From NCBI GenBank assembly GCA_049322715.1, contig JBMOQP010000044.1, positions 141,272 to 205,271 on the forward strand: a DNA stretch of 64,000 nt, given 5' to 3'. The stretch is from Thiofaba sp049322715 (GTDB lineage: Bacteria; Pseudomonadota; Gammaproteobacteria; Halothiobacillales; Halothiobacillaceae). Below, piece by piece: positions 34,004 to 42,064 of this stretch (within the stretch, counting starts at the first letter, position 1; the number at the start of each line of letters is the position of its first letter). A model generated the notes under the pieces. The model was given only the letters and a program-made list of their open reading frames with translations, did no database searches and was not told the origin of the DNA. The translations under genes and the position numbers were made by a program.

Positions 34004-34451
34004 TCTCGAAATCCAGTACCCCGAGGCGGGCCCCGTCGGCCTGCCCGACGAGACCTCCTTCACCCGGTGGGTGCGCGAAGCCCTCGGCGAGCGCGCCACC
34101 GGCCTGACCCTTCGCCTGACCTCGGCCTCCGAGATGGCGGCCCTGAACCAGCAGTACCGCGGCAAGGCTTACGCCACCAACGTGCTGTCCTTCCCGCTCG
34201 AGTTCCCGCTGGAGAGCGGCATCCAGTACATCGGCGACATCGTGATCTGCCCCGAGGTAGTCGCGCGCGAGGCCGCCGAGCAGGGCAAGCCGCTCGAGGC
34301 CCATTACGCTCACCTCACCGTGCATGGCGTGCTGCATCTTCTGGGCTACGATCATGAGACCGAGGACGAGGCCGTGGAGATGGAAACTCTGGAAACACAA
34401 ATCCTCGCCAGACTCGGCTACCCCGACCCCTACCAACCCATTGACGACTAA
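33996..34451 (+). CDS. ybeY: Endoribonuclease YbeY (16S rRNA maturation)
   Basis: 151 residues. The zinc-binding signature HGVLHLLGYDHETEDEA carries the three histidines of the metal site; the preceding NVLSFPLEFPLE and YIGDIVICPEVV are also conserved. YbeY is needed for 16S rRNA 3' end processing and 70S quality control. It starts inside the ybeZ end and its TAA shares a base with the corC ATG (TAATG). Confidence 0.97.
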
Positions 34452-35344
34452 TGGACGATTCCTCACAAAGTGAAAACGCAGGCCAGCCCCGAAGTTGGCT
34501 TGACCGTATCTCCCAGCTGCTCGGCGGCGAACCCCGCAATCGGGAAGACCTGATCGAGACCCTCGAGGGGGCCCAGGAGCGCGGCCTGCTCGACACCGGC
34601 GCGCTCGCCATGATGGAGGGCGTGCTCGAACTGCACGACCTGCGTGCCCGCGACATCATGATTCCCCGCGGCCAGATGGACGTGGTCACCCTGGACGCCC
34701 CCTTCGAGGACATTCTGCGCCAGGTGCTGGCCTCGGGCCACTCGCGCTATCCGGTGATCGGAGAGGACCGCGACGAGGTGGTGGGCATCCTGCTGGTCAA
34801 GGACCTGCTGCACGCCATCCCGCTGCAGGCCAACGGGGAGGGGAACGGCGAGGGCCAGGCCCCGTTCGACATCGCCGCCCACCTCCGCCCGGTGCTGTTC
34901 GTGCCGGAGAGCAAGCGGGTCGACACGCTGCTGGCCGAGCTGCGCGCCTCGCGCAACCACATGACCGTGGTCATCGACGAGTACGGCGGCGTGGCCGGCC
35001 TGATCACCATCGAGGACATCCTCGAGCAGATCGTCGGCAACATCGAGGACGAGTACGATGTGGAGGAGGATGTCCATATCCGCGCCGCCGGCAGCGGCCG
35101 CTACATCGTCCATGCGCTGACGCCGATCGGCGAGTTCAACGAACAGGTGGGCGCAAACCTGCCCGACGAGGACTTCGACACCGTCGGCGGACTGGTCACC
35201 CACACCCTCGGCCACCTGCCGCAGAAGGACGAGCGCATCGTGCTGGATGGCTTCGAGTTCCGCGTGGTCAGCGCCGACAGCCGCCGCCTGCACCGCCTGC
35301 GGGTGACCCGGATGGCGCCTGGCGCACCGGCCGAAGAAGCCTGA
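34451..35344 (+). CDS. corC: CorC/HlyC-family transporter accessory protein (YbeX)
   Basis: 297 residues. Two CBS domains (about residues 65-190; RDIMIPRGQMDVVTLDAP, and HMTVVIDEYGGVAGLITIED) are followed by a CorC/HlyC C-terminal domain (DFDTVGGLVTHTLGHLPQKD). It lacks the DUF21 membrane part, as in E. coli YbeX. Linked to magnesium/cobalt efflux and more recently to ribosome metabolism. The start overlaps the ybeY stop and the stop overlaps the lnt start. Confidence 0.94.
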   Translation: MDDSSQSENAGQPRSWLDRISQLLGGEPRNREDLIETLEGAQERGLLDTGALAMMEGVLELHDLRARDIMIPRGQMDVVTLDAPFEDILRQVLASGHSRYPVIGEDRDEVVGILLVKDLLHAIPLQANGEGNGEGQAPFDIAAHLRPVLFVPESKRVDTLLAELRASRNHMTVVIDEYGGVAGLITIEDILEQIVGNIEDEYDVEEDVHIRAAGSGRYIVHALTPIGEFNEQVGANLPDEDFDTVGGLVTHTLGHLPQKDERIVLDGFEFRVVSADSRRLHRLRVTRMAPGAPAEEA

Positions 35345-37086
35345 TGCCCTGGCTCCAGCGGTATGGCTCCGGCAAGGCGACCACGATGACAACGCGCTGG
35401 ACGCCCCGCCTGACCGCCCTCGCCCTAGGCGGCCTCCTGCCGCTGGCCTTTGCCCCGTTTGGACTGTGGCCCGTCGCCATCCTCGCCCTCGCCGGGCTGT
35501 TCTGGCTGTGGCAGGGGTCCGCGCCACGCGAGGCGCGCTGGCTCGGCTATGCCTTCGGCCTCGGCCAGTTCGGCGTCGGGGTCAGCTGGATCTTCAACAG
35601 CCTGCACCTGTTCGGCGACGCCATCGCCCCGGTCGCAGGCCTCATCACCTTCATCTTCGTCGCCGTGGCGGCGGCCTTCCCCGCCCTCGCGGGCGATCTC
35701 GCCGCGCGGCTGAGCGCGCCCGGCTCGCGGGCGCGCCTGTTCCTCGCCCTGCCGCTGGCCTGGCTGCTACTCGAACTCATGCGCGGCATCTTCCTCGGCG
35801 GATTCCCGTGGCTGAACCTCGGCGCGAGCATGCTTGCCACGCCCCTCGCCGGCTACGGGCCTGTGCTGGGCGAGTACGGCATGAGCCTGGCCGTGGTGCT
35901 CAGCGCGGCGGCTCTGGTCGCACTGGTCCAGAACAACGCCGTCGGGCTCTCGAGGGCCGAACCCCGAAGGGGCTTCGGCCATGGATGGCCGAAGGGACCG
36001 AGAGGAGGGACCAACGGCGTTGGGTCGCCGTCAGGCGACACCCTTAGGGCGGAATCCAGGGATGGATTCCGCCGCCGCGATGCGCTCGTCGTCCTGCCCC
36101 TGCTGGCCGTGGTGTGGGGCGCGAGCTTCGGGCTGGCGCGCATCGACTGGGTGCAGCCTGCGGGTGATCCCGTCTCCGTAGCCATCGTGCAGGGGAATGT
36201 CGAGCAGGCGCGCAAATTCGACCCCGAGCGCTTCGAGGCCACCTTGGATGCCTACCGCACGCTCACCGAGGCGAACAGTGATGCGCGACTGATCCTGTGG
36301 CCGGAAACGGCGGTGCCGGACCTCGTCTCCCAGGCCGCGCCGTTCCTGGTCGAGATGCAGGACCAGGCCCGGGAGCACGGCTTCCAGCTGGTCGCGGGGG
36401 TGTTCGACGAGGATCGATTCGGCAACTACTACAACGCCCTGCTCACCCTCCCCATCGAGGGCGGCAACAACGCCGTCGGGAACGGCGTTGGGACGCCGCC
36501 AGGCGTCACCCAAGGGGCCGAACCCATGGAGGGGTTCGGCCGCTACCGCAAACGCCACCTCGTGGCCTTCGGGGAGTTCCTGCCGCTGCGTTTCCTGATC
36601 GAGCCGTTCAAGGCCTTCATCCAGGTGCCGATGTCGGACCTCACCTCCGGGGCGGAGGAGCAGCCCCTGCTGCAGCTGGCCGGCCACGCCGCCGGGGCCT
36701 CGATCTGCTACGAGGCGGCGCTCTCGCGCGAGATCCGCCTCGCCCTGCCGCAAGCGACCTTCCTCATCAATGCCAGCAACGATGCTTGGTTCGGCGACTC
36801 GCTCGCCCCGCACCAGCACCTGCAGATCGCCGGGATGCGCAGCCTGGAGAGCGGGCGCTGGATGGCCCGTGCCACCAACACCGGCGTTTCAGCCCTGATC
36901 GACCCGCATGGCCGGGTGGTGGCGCGCACGCCCCAGTTCGAGCAGGCTGTGCTGCGCGGCGAGATCACGCCCATGCAGGGCACCACCCCGTTCGTGCGCT
37001 GGGGAGAGTGGCCGATGTGGCTGCTGGCCGGCCTGGGACTGGCCGGCCTCGCCCTGCGCGGCCTGATCCGGAAGCGCCGGGGCTGA
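35344..37086 (+). CDS. lnt: Apolipoprotein N-acyltransferase (with two in-frame repeat insertions)
   Basis: 580 residues, against about 510 in E. coli. Adds the third acyl chain to lipoproteins at the inner membrane. Several N-terminal helices precede a nitrilase-like domain with the catalytic triad Glu in LILWPETAVPD, Lys in RYRKRHLVAFGEF and Cys in GASICYEAAL. The start overlaps the corC stop; an ATG at 35386 is an alternative. Excess length comes from two hairpin-repeat elements read in frame: about residues 197-243 (NNAVGLSRAEPRRGFGHGWP and on) between the last N-terminal helices, and about 376-399 (NNAVGNGVGTPPGVTQGAEP and on) just before the catalytic lysine. All three catalytic residues survive, so the protein is probably functional. 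Confidence 0.95.
   Translation: MPWLQRYGSGKATTMTTRWTPRLTALALGGLLPLAFAPFGLWPVAILALAGLFWLWQGSAPREARWLGYAFGLGQFGVGVSWIFNSLHLFGDAIAPVAGLITFIFVAVAAAFPALAGDLAARLSAPGSRARLFLALPLAWLLLELMRGIFLGGFPWLNLGASMLATPLAGYGPVLGEYGMSLAVVLSAAALVALVQNNAVGLSRAEPRRGFGHGWPKGPRGGTNGVGSPSGDTLRAESRDGFRRRDALVVLPLLAVVWGASFGLARIDWVQPAGDPVSVAIVQGNVEQARKFDPERFEATLDAYRTLTEANSDARLILWPETAVPDLVSQAAPFLVEMQDQAREHGFQLVAGVFDEDRFGNYYNALLTLPIEGGNNAVGNGVGTPPGVTQGAEPMEGFGRYRKRHLVAFGEFLPLRFLIEPFKAFIQVPMSDLTSGAEEQPLLQLAGHAAGASICYEAALSREIRLALPQATFLINASNDAWFGDSLAPHQHLQIAGMRSLESGRWMARATNTGVSALIDPHGRVVARTPQFEQAVLRGEITPMQGTTPFVRWGEWPMWLLAGLGLAGLALRGLIRKRRG
35934..36073 (+). repeat. Composite hairpin-repeat element A, in frame inside lnt
   Basis: Outer stem CAACGCCGT (35934-35942) with ACGGCGTTG (36014-36022). 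Its loop is expanded and contains CTTCGGCCAT-GG-ATGGCCGAAG (35973-35994) followed by the linker GGGACCGAGAGGAGGGACC. Downstream: GGGTCGCC-GTCA-GGCGAC-A-CCC (36022-36043, one bulged A) and GGCGGAATCCA-GGGA-TGGATTCCGCC (36048-36073). The 60 bases 36014-36073 align without gaps to element B at 36482-36541. The element keeps the lnt frame open. Confidence 0.85.
36468..36541 (+). repeat. Hairpin-repeat element B, in frame inside lnt
   Basis: Three hairpins in a row: CAACGCCGT-CGGGA-ACGGCGTTG (36468-36490), GGGACGCC-GCCA-GGCGTC-A-CCC (36490-36511, bulged A) and GGCCGAACCC-ATGGAG-GGGTTCGGCC (36516-36541). Compared with element A, three base pairs are swapped in a compensated way (T-A to A-T, G-C to C-G, T-A to C-G). 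The translated insert ends directly before the Lnt active-site lysine region. Confidence 0.85.
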
Positions 37087-37091
37087 CGTCC

Positions 37092-37799
37092 TTACAGCGA
37101 CACCCGGCCAAGGGCGACCATGGCCCCGAGTAGCAGCAGGAAAACCCCTGCCCCGCGTTCCAGCATGCCCCGCCAGCGCCCCACCCGCATGCGCAGCTCG
37201 TGCGCCAGCACGGAGGCGCCGAAGCCAAGCAGCAGGGCCGGAAGCAGGGCCGCCCCGAGGCCAAAACCCGCTCCCAGCAGCATGCCCCCGGCGAGGCTTC
37301 CCGCGGTCGCGGCGGCGAGCAGGATCGTCGCCAGCGGCGCGCAGGGGCTGAAGGCCATGCCGAGGCCCGTGGCGTAGGCCCCGAGCAGATGCAGGCCCCG
37401 GCGCGTGGTCCTGGGACGCGTCGCAGGCATGGGAAGGGGCACATCGCTCCTCGCGGAAGGCCTGGTCGCCCGGCAGGCGCCGCCCCGCCCCGCACGCAGG
37501 ATCACGAGCGCGCCCAGAGCCATCGTGCCACCGCCGACGAACAGGCGCATGACCCACTGGACGTCCAGCCCCGCAATCCAGTGCCCCAGCAGGGCGGAGG
37601 CAGAGGCCATGCCCATGTAGCCGCTGACCCGCCCCAACGAGAAGGCGGCCACCATCCGCCACGACTCGCGCGCACCGCCCCCGCGCCCCAGCAGGGCGGG
37701 ACCGACCAGGGGCACGCAGGCGATGCTGCACGCCGTCGCCCCGTAGGAGAGCCCGAGCAGCAAGGCGGAGACGAACCCGAGCGGGGCAAGCTCGTTCAT
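37092..37799 (-). CDS. CcdA/DsbD-like (UreH-2 type) membrane protein
   Basis: 235 residues with about six membrane helices. The N-terminal SYGATACSIACVPLVGP and the internal GMAFSPCAPLATILLAA place paired cysteine-proline motifs in helices 1 and 4, as in the electron-conducting DsbD/CcdA family; databases often name such proteins sulfite exporter TauE/SafE or UreH-2. Members carry reducing equivalents or metals across the inner membrane. Its start overlaps the end of the polyferredoxin gene by 4 bases (ATGA), so it is the last gene of a four-gene operon. Convergent with lnt. Confidence 0.8.
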   Translation of the reverse strand: MNELAPLGFVSALLLGLSYGATACSIACVPLVGPALLGRGGGARESWRMVAAFSLGRVSGYMGMASASALLGHWIAGLDVQWVMRLFVGGGTMALGALVILRAGRGGACRATRPSARSDVPLPMPATRPRTTRRGLHLLGAYATGLGMAFSPCAPLATILLAAATAGSLAGGMLLGAGFGLGAALLPALLLGFGASVLAHELRMRVGRWRGMLERGAGVFLLLLGAMVALGRVSL

Positions 37800-38875
37800 G
37801 GACGCTCCTCGCTGCCGGCAGGATCATCCCGCGCGGGGACGATGGGGATCACCCGTCCCTTGAACGGAGGCACTCGCACCGCCTCCCACTCGGTCTGGGC
37901 CTTCTTGCGCGCCTTGAAGTAGGCCGGGCTCGAGCGGAACAGCGGCAGGCCGAGGTAGCGGATCTGCAGCACGTCCTTGTCCGGGCAGAATTCCACGCAG
38001 CGCCCGCACAGCGTGCAGTCCGCGAAGGTGACGTCCTTGCGCGTCATGTCGGTGTGGATCTCGCGGATGTCCATCGGGCAGGCCTTCGCGCACAGGCCGC
38101 ACCGGTCGCAGCGCGGGGTGGCGTTCTTCACCAGCCGGGCAAGGCCTAGCCTGCGGAACACCGCATGCAGGGCAAGCATTGGGCAGATGCGGCAGAACGG
38201 CTGGCGCAGGGTCATGCCCAGGGCCATCATCAGGCCGAACAGGAAGGTGCCGAGCATGGACAGGACGATGGTGGTGGTGCTGGTCGTGTCGACGACCAAT
38301 TGCCCGGTGTCGCCGGTGGCCAGGGTGGTGAGGATGCGGCTCGGGCAGATGTCGCAGAACGGGTTGCCCAGCTCGTGCGCCGCCACACCCATCCCAGCCA
38401 GCACCGGCAGGCCGAACACGAGGCCGCCGAGCATCGCCCACTTCCATGGCCGGATGCGGCCCACGGCCTTGTCGGACAGCGATTCCACCTGCCTGAGACC
38501 GAGCTTCTGCCCCAGCACGTGGGTCATCTCCTGGAAGAATCCGAGAGGGCAGATCCAGCCGCAGAAGGCCTTGTTCAGCAGGACGAACAGCATGAGGAAG
38601 GTGCCGAGCGAGATCAGGGTGGGCATCAACGCCTTGAGGATCTCGCCGCCGCCCACCAGGGCCTCGCCCAGGCGGTGATGCATCTGGTGCTGGACGGGGA
38701 CCAGAACGCAGTAGTCCGCGGTCTGGCCGTCGTAGGCGCAGGCCAGGGCGGGCAACGCGCCCGAAATCTTGTCGGCGGCGTAGAAGCCCACGACGGCGGA
38801 GCCGTAGACCAGGAAGACGAAGGCGGCGAGTTGCACCAGCTTGCGCAGCACGGACAGGTTCTTCAGCGGGTTCAT
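37796..38875 (-). CDS. NapH/CcoG-like membrane polyferredoxin
   Basis: 359 residues. About five membrane segments bear cytoplasmic CxxxCP motifs (FCGWICPLGFFQE; CDICPSRIL; CRICPMLAL) characteristic of the NapH/NosR/CcoG group. Two classical [4Fe-4S] ferredoxin motifs follow (CDRCGLCAKACPM and CTLCGRCVEFCPD). The periplasmic loop contains CAYDGQTADYC. Such proteins move electrons from the cytoplasm or quinone pool to periplasmic partners. There are no nap or nos genes nearby; the partners are instead a TonB receptor, a His-rich periplasmic protein and a CcdA-like protein, which suggests a reduction step in metal uptake. Confidence 0.88.
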   Translation of the reverse strand: MNPLKNLSVLRKLVQLAAFVFLVYGSAVVGFYAADKISGALPALACAYDGQTADYCVLVPVQHQMHHRLGEALVGGGEILKALMPTLISLGTFLMLFVLLNKAFCGWICPLGFFQEMTHVLGQKLGLRQVESLSDKAVGRIRPWKWAMLGGLVFGLPVLAGMGVAAHELGNPFCDICPSRILTTLATGDTGQLVVDTTSTTTIVLSMLGTFLFGLMMALGMTLRQPFCRICPMLALHAVFRRLGLARLVKNATPRCDRCGLCAKACPMDIREIHTDMTRKDVTFADCTLCGRCVEFCPDKDVLQIRYLGLPLFRSSPAYFKARKKAQTEWEAVRVPPFKGRVIPIVPARDDPAGSEERP

Positions 38876-39687
38876 GGTGTCTTCCTCTTGGGAAGGGTCT
38901 TGGCGGCGCGGAGGAGCAGGGGCCGGGCGGCGAGGCCGCCCACAAGGCCTGCCAGCCCCATGAAGGCGCCGAGCGGCAGGGACTTCCAGTGCGCGGGCGA
39001 GGGCGCGTAGGCCGCGCTCAGGGTGGTGACGTGCAGAACGCCCTGCACATCCCTGTGCTCGGCGATGAGGGTCATCTCCCCGGCCTGCCGCTGGCCGGCG
39101 GCGGGGTCCAGGTCGTCCGGAACAACGATCTCGGCCCGGCCGCGCGCATCCGTCTGTATGACAAGCTCGCTCCTTTTCGCGGTCGTCAGGCGCATGGCCC
39201 GCCCCGGCAGGGGCTGGCCGTCGAAGCGCAGGGCGAAGCGCGCCGCCTGGTCGCCCTGGTAGCGCCAGTGCTCGCGCGGCAGGGGATCGGGCACGATCTC
39301 GAGCTGCGCCTTGGGCAGCGCCACGACCTCCGTCGGGCTGTGCCCGGAGGGGCGGCCGCCCAGAGGGACGTAGCGGATGGCGGTCTCCACCCGCCCCTCC
39401 GCCGTACGGCTGGCCACCAGCGCGTGGTAGTAGTCCATTCCCGTGCGCGGCATGGGGAAGGCTACGCCGCGTGCCTCCAGTGTGTGGACGGCCAGGTCCG
39501 GGGCGATCATGCGCGCCTGCACGCCCTCCCCCATCCCATCCAGTCGCCAGCCCGAGGACTTTGTGGCGTGACCTCCGTGGGAGGCATGTCCGGCCGCCGG
39601 GGCGGGAGGACGCCAGGCCAGCTCGCCGCCCGCCCGGGCGGGCATGACGAGACCGAGCCCCAACAGGGCCAGAAATATCCTGTTCAT
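38872..39687 (-). CDS. Membrane-anchored His-rich periplasmic protein (DUF4198/NikM-like)
   Basis: 271 residues. A signal peptide (MNRIFLALLGLGLVMPARA-G) is followed by a His-rich stretch (GHASHGGHATKSS), two Ig-like beta domains resembling the DUF4198/NikM type seen beside metal transporters (RFALRFDGQPLPGRAMRLTT; ELVIQTDARGRAEIVVPDD), and one C-terminal membrane helix (LPLGAFMGLAGLVGGLAARP). The His-rich segment could bind a transition metal. It lies between the receptor gene and the polyferredoxin gene and overlaps the latter by 4 bases. The domain assignment is tentative. Confidence 0.6.
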   Translation of the reverse strand: MNRIFLALLGLGLVMPARAGGELAWRPPAPAAGHASHGGHATKSSGWRLDGMGEGVQARMIAPDLAVHTLEARGVAFPMPRTGMDYYHALVASRTAEGRVETAIRYVPLGGRPSGHSPTEVVALPKAQLEIVPDPLPREHWRYQGDQAARFALRFDGQPLPGRAMRLTTAKRSELVIQTDARGRAEIVVPDDLDPAAGQRQAGEMTLIAEHRDVQGVLHVTTLSAAYAPSPAHWKSLPLGAFMGLAGLVGGLAARPLLLRAAKTLPKRKTP

Positions 39688-39696
39688 GCAGCCTCC

Positions 39697-41877
39697 TCAG
39701 AACTGGGCATTGAAGCCCGCCGTCCAGACCCGGCCGGGATTGACGGTCAGGCTGGTATCCTCCAGGTCGAACACGCCATCGCCGTTGGCGTCGTAGTGGG
39801 CGCGCGCGGTGTTGAAGTAGTCGCGGTCGAACAGGTTGTCGATGCGCGCGAACAGCGTCCAGCGCACGCCGTTGCCATGGCTGATCTCGTAGGAGCCGAA
39901 CAGGTTGACGAGGGTGTGCCCACCGATGCGCAGGCGGTTCAGCTCGTCAGCGAAGTAGCCGGAAACGGCATCGAGTTCCGCGGTGATCAGCCAGGGCGTG
40001 GAGGGGCGGTAGTGCATGCGCAGGTTGGCGTGGTGCCTAGGGGTGCGCGGGAGGGTGTTGCCGAGCAGGTCGTAGTGCTCGATCACGTAGTTCCCGCCCC
40101 AGCGATCGCCCAGCAGCAGGTTGAAGTTGGCGTGGCTGGTGTATTCCGCATCGAGCAGGGTGTAGGCCAGATCGAAGGACCATCGCGGATTCACGATGCC
40201 GTTCAGGGCCAGTTCCAGGCCGCGCGAGCGCGCGCCGCCGACGTTTTCGTAGCGGTTGACCTCCCCCGTCTCCGGCACGGCGTACTGGCCGGCCGTGGCG
40301 ACGATGTAGTCGTCGCGGTCGATCTGGAACAGGGCTGCCTCGTAGCGCAGCGGGATGCCCGCGGCAATACGCCCGCGCACGCCGATCTCCTTGGTCAGCG
40401 AGCGCTCGGGCGCGAGGTCCGGGTTGCTCGCCGTGCTGCCCTGCGGGTCGATGGTGCCGGCGAACAGCTGCTGGATGGTGGGGATGCGGAAACCCGTGGA
40501 GACATTGGCGAACAGGTCCGCGTCCTTGCCGAGGGCATGGCTCGCCCCCAGCCGCCAGGATGTTTCGTCGAAGCTGCGGTCGAGGGCCAGGTCGCCGAGC
40601 CGGTCGTCGTAGTCGAGCGCGATGCGCTCCTGGCGCAGATTGGCGGTGAGGGTCAGTGCGTCGGTGGCGCGGTAGCGCAGCTCGCCGTAGGCGGCGGTGA
40701 CGGTCTCGTCGGTGGTGTCCCGCGAGGTCACGTCCCCCGCATGCCGCACCGGGGCGCGCGGGGATGGCGAGGACTTGTAGTCGACCAGGTTGAAGGTGCG
40801 ATTGTCATAGGTGTTGAAGCGCAGGTCGACCGCGCCGAGCCAGGCCAGGCGGCCCATGCCGCCGCGCAGCTCGGACTTGAGCCCCTGCTGGACCTGCTCG
40901 TAGTCGTTGCCGGTGGTGTAGGCGTCGGGGTCGTCGACCGCCCGGCCGCGAGCGTCGAAGCGCTGGGGGGAGGAGACGAAGCGGGTGTGGTCGGTGAAGC
41001 GATAGACGTTCGTCAGCCAGTTCATGCCGGAGGCGAGATCGCGGTTGTAGTTGAGGAAGACCTTGCCGAGGTCCACGTCGTACATGCGCGCATAGTCCCG
41101 ACCCTCGACGCTGCGCGGATCGATCTCGGCCTGCGTGATGCCGTCCACCGTGCCGTGGCTGTCCTTCTCGCGCCAGGAGCGCTCGAAGCCGAGCGTCACG
41201 TCGCTCTGCTCGTCCGCGAACCATTGCAGCTTGCCGGTCAGGTAATCGGCACGGTAGCCGGAATCCTCCCAGTAACCGTCCGACTGGCGGGTGGAGGCCT
41301 GGAGGTGCCCGACGACATCGCCCCACTGGCCGGCGGCGCGCGCCAGCCCCTTGCGGTAGCCGAAGCTGCCCGCCTCGGCCTCGACCTTGTTCTTCTGCGC
41401 GCCGCGCTTGGTGGTGATGATGACCGCGCCGGATAGGGCATCCTCGCCGAACAGGTAGGAGGCCCCGCCCTTGATGACCCGCACCGACTCGATGTCGTCG
41501 AGGTCGATGTTGACCCGGCCGGTGCGCTCGAACACCGGCACGCCGTCGATCACGACCGCCACGCCCGGCTTCTCCCCCATGTAGCGCTGGTTCTCGACCC
41601 CGCGGATGTGGATCTTGATCGAGTCACCGCCCTGGAGTTCGGTGGTGATGCCGGGGATCGCCTGCAGGATCTGCTGCAGGTTCTCGGCGTGGCTTCGGTC
41701 CACTTCCTCGCCACTGATGACCGCGACGCTCGAGGGTTCGTCGCGACGCTCGCCGAATCGATCGTCGATGGTGGTGGACTCGATGCGAAGCGCGTCGAGG
41801 GCGGTGGGCTCGGCGGCGGCGGCGAGGGCCCAGGCCCCCGCCACGATCGTCGCCAGGGGAATCACTGAACGGTGCAT
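39697..41877 (-). CDS. TonB-dependent outer-membrane receptor
   Basis: 726 residues from the ATG at 41877; an upstream ATG at 41922 adds residues that spoil the signal peptide (MHRSVIPLATIVAGAWALAA). The plug domain is clear (SSVAVISGEEVDRSHAENLQ; IHIRGVENQ; GVAVVIDGVPV; IKGGASYLFGEDALSGAVI) and the barrel ends in a terminal F (AGFNAQF). Near the C-terminus DANGDGVFDLED resembles an EF-hand calcium loop. First gene of the operon; a reduced-metal or metallophore ligand is inferred from its partners. Confidence 0.93.
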   Translation of the reverse strand: MHRSVIPLATIVAGAWALAAAAEPTALDALRIESTTIDDRFGERRDEPSSVAVISGEEVDRSHAENLQQILQAIPGITTELQGGDSIKIHIRGVENQRYMGEKPGVAVVIDGVPVFERTGRVNIDLDDIESVRVIKGGASYLFGEDALSGAVIITTKRGAQKNKVEAEAGSFGYRKGLARAAGQWGDVVGHLQASTRQSDGYWEDSGYRADYLTGKLQWFADEQSDVTLGFERSWREKDSHGTVDGITQAEIDPRSVEGRDYARMYDVDLGKVFLNYNRDLASGMNWLTNVYRFTDHTRFVSSPQRFDARGRAVDDPDAYTTGNDYEQVQQGLKSELRGGMGRLAWLGAVDLRFNTYDNRTFNLVDYKSSPSPRAPVRHAGDVTSRDTTDETVTAAYGELRYRATDALTLTANLRQERIALDYDDRLGDLALDRSFDETSWRLGASHALGKDADLFANVSTGFRIPTIQQLFAGTIDPQGSTASNPDLAPERSLTKEIGVRGRIAAGIPLRYEAALFQIDRDDYIVATAGQYAVPETGEVNRYENVGGARSRGLELALNGIVNPRWSFDLAYTLLDAEYTSHANFNLLLGDRWGGNYVIEHYDLLGNTLPRTPRHHANLRMHYRPSTPWLITAELDAVSGYFADELNRLRIGGHTLVNLFGSYEISHGNGVRWTLFARIDNLFDRDYFNTARAHYDANGDGVFDLEDTSLTVNPGRVWTAGFNAQF

Positions 41878-42007
41878 GACGCATGAACTCCTTGCGCGAA
41901 AAAAGCGCAGCAAGGAGGGCAACCATCATGCCAACATCCAAGTCACTGATTTATTGGACACCCTACGGATGCCCAAAGGTGAAAAGGCCCAAAGACCACA
42001 TGGTGAA

Positions 42008-42031
42008 TATGGTCAAAAACCCATGACCATA
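42008..42031. promoter_or_regulatory. Dyad upstream of the TonB receptor operon
   Basis: TATGGTC (42008-42014) and GACCATA (42025-42031) form a perfect 7-bp inverted repeat around AAAAACCCAT, in the gap between ybeL and the receptor start. It could be an operator for a metal-responsive regulator; it does not match the Fur box as I know it. No clear promoter was assigned. Confidence 0.35.
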
Positions 42032-42064
42032 AGTTTTGTGCGTGATCGATAGATTCCGCTTGGG

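Noticed and set aside
35934..36541. Repeat insertions in lnt as assembly errors
   Set aside because: Frame is preserved through both, the same architecture recurs in nadD and maf, and the copies differ, which a simple duplication artefact would not produce.
38989..41436. 815-codon open frame on the + strand
   Set aside because: Antisense to the TonB receptor and His-rich protein genes; low-complexity G/V/A/R composition typical of high-GC shadow frames.
41878..42064. Cobalamin or other riboswitch ahead of the TonB receptor
   Set aside because: No B12-box-like or other recognised aptamer sequence was seen; only a short dyad is present.
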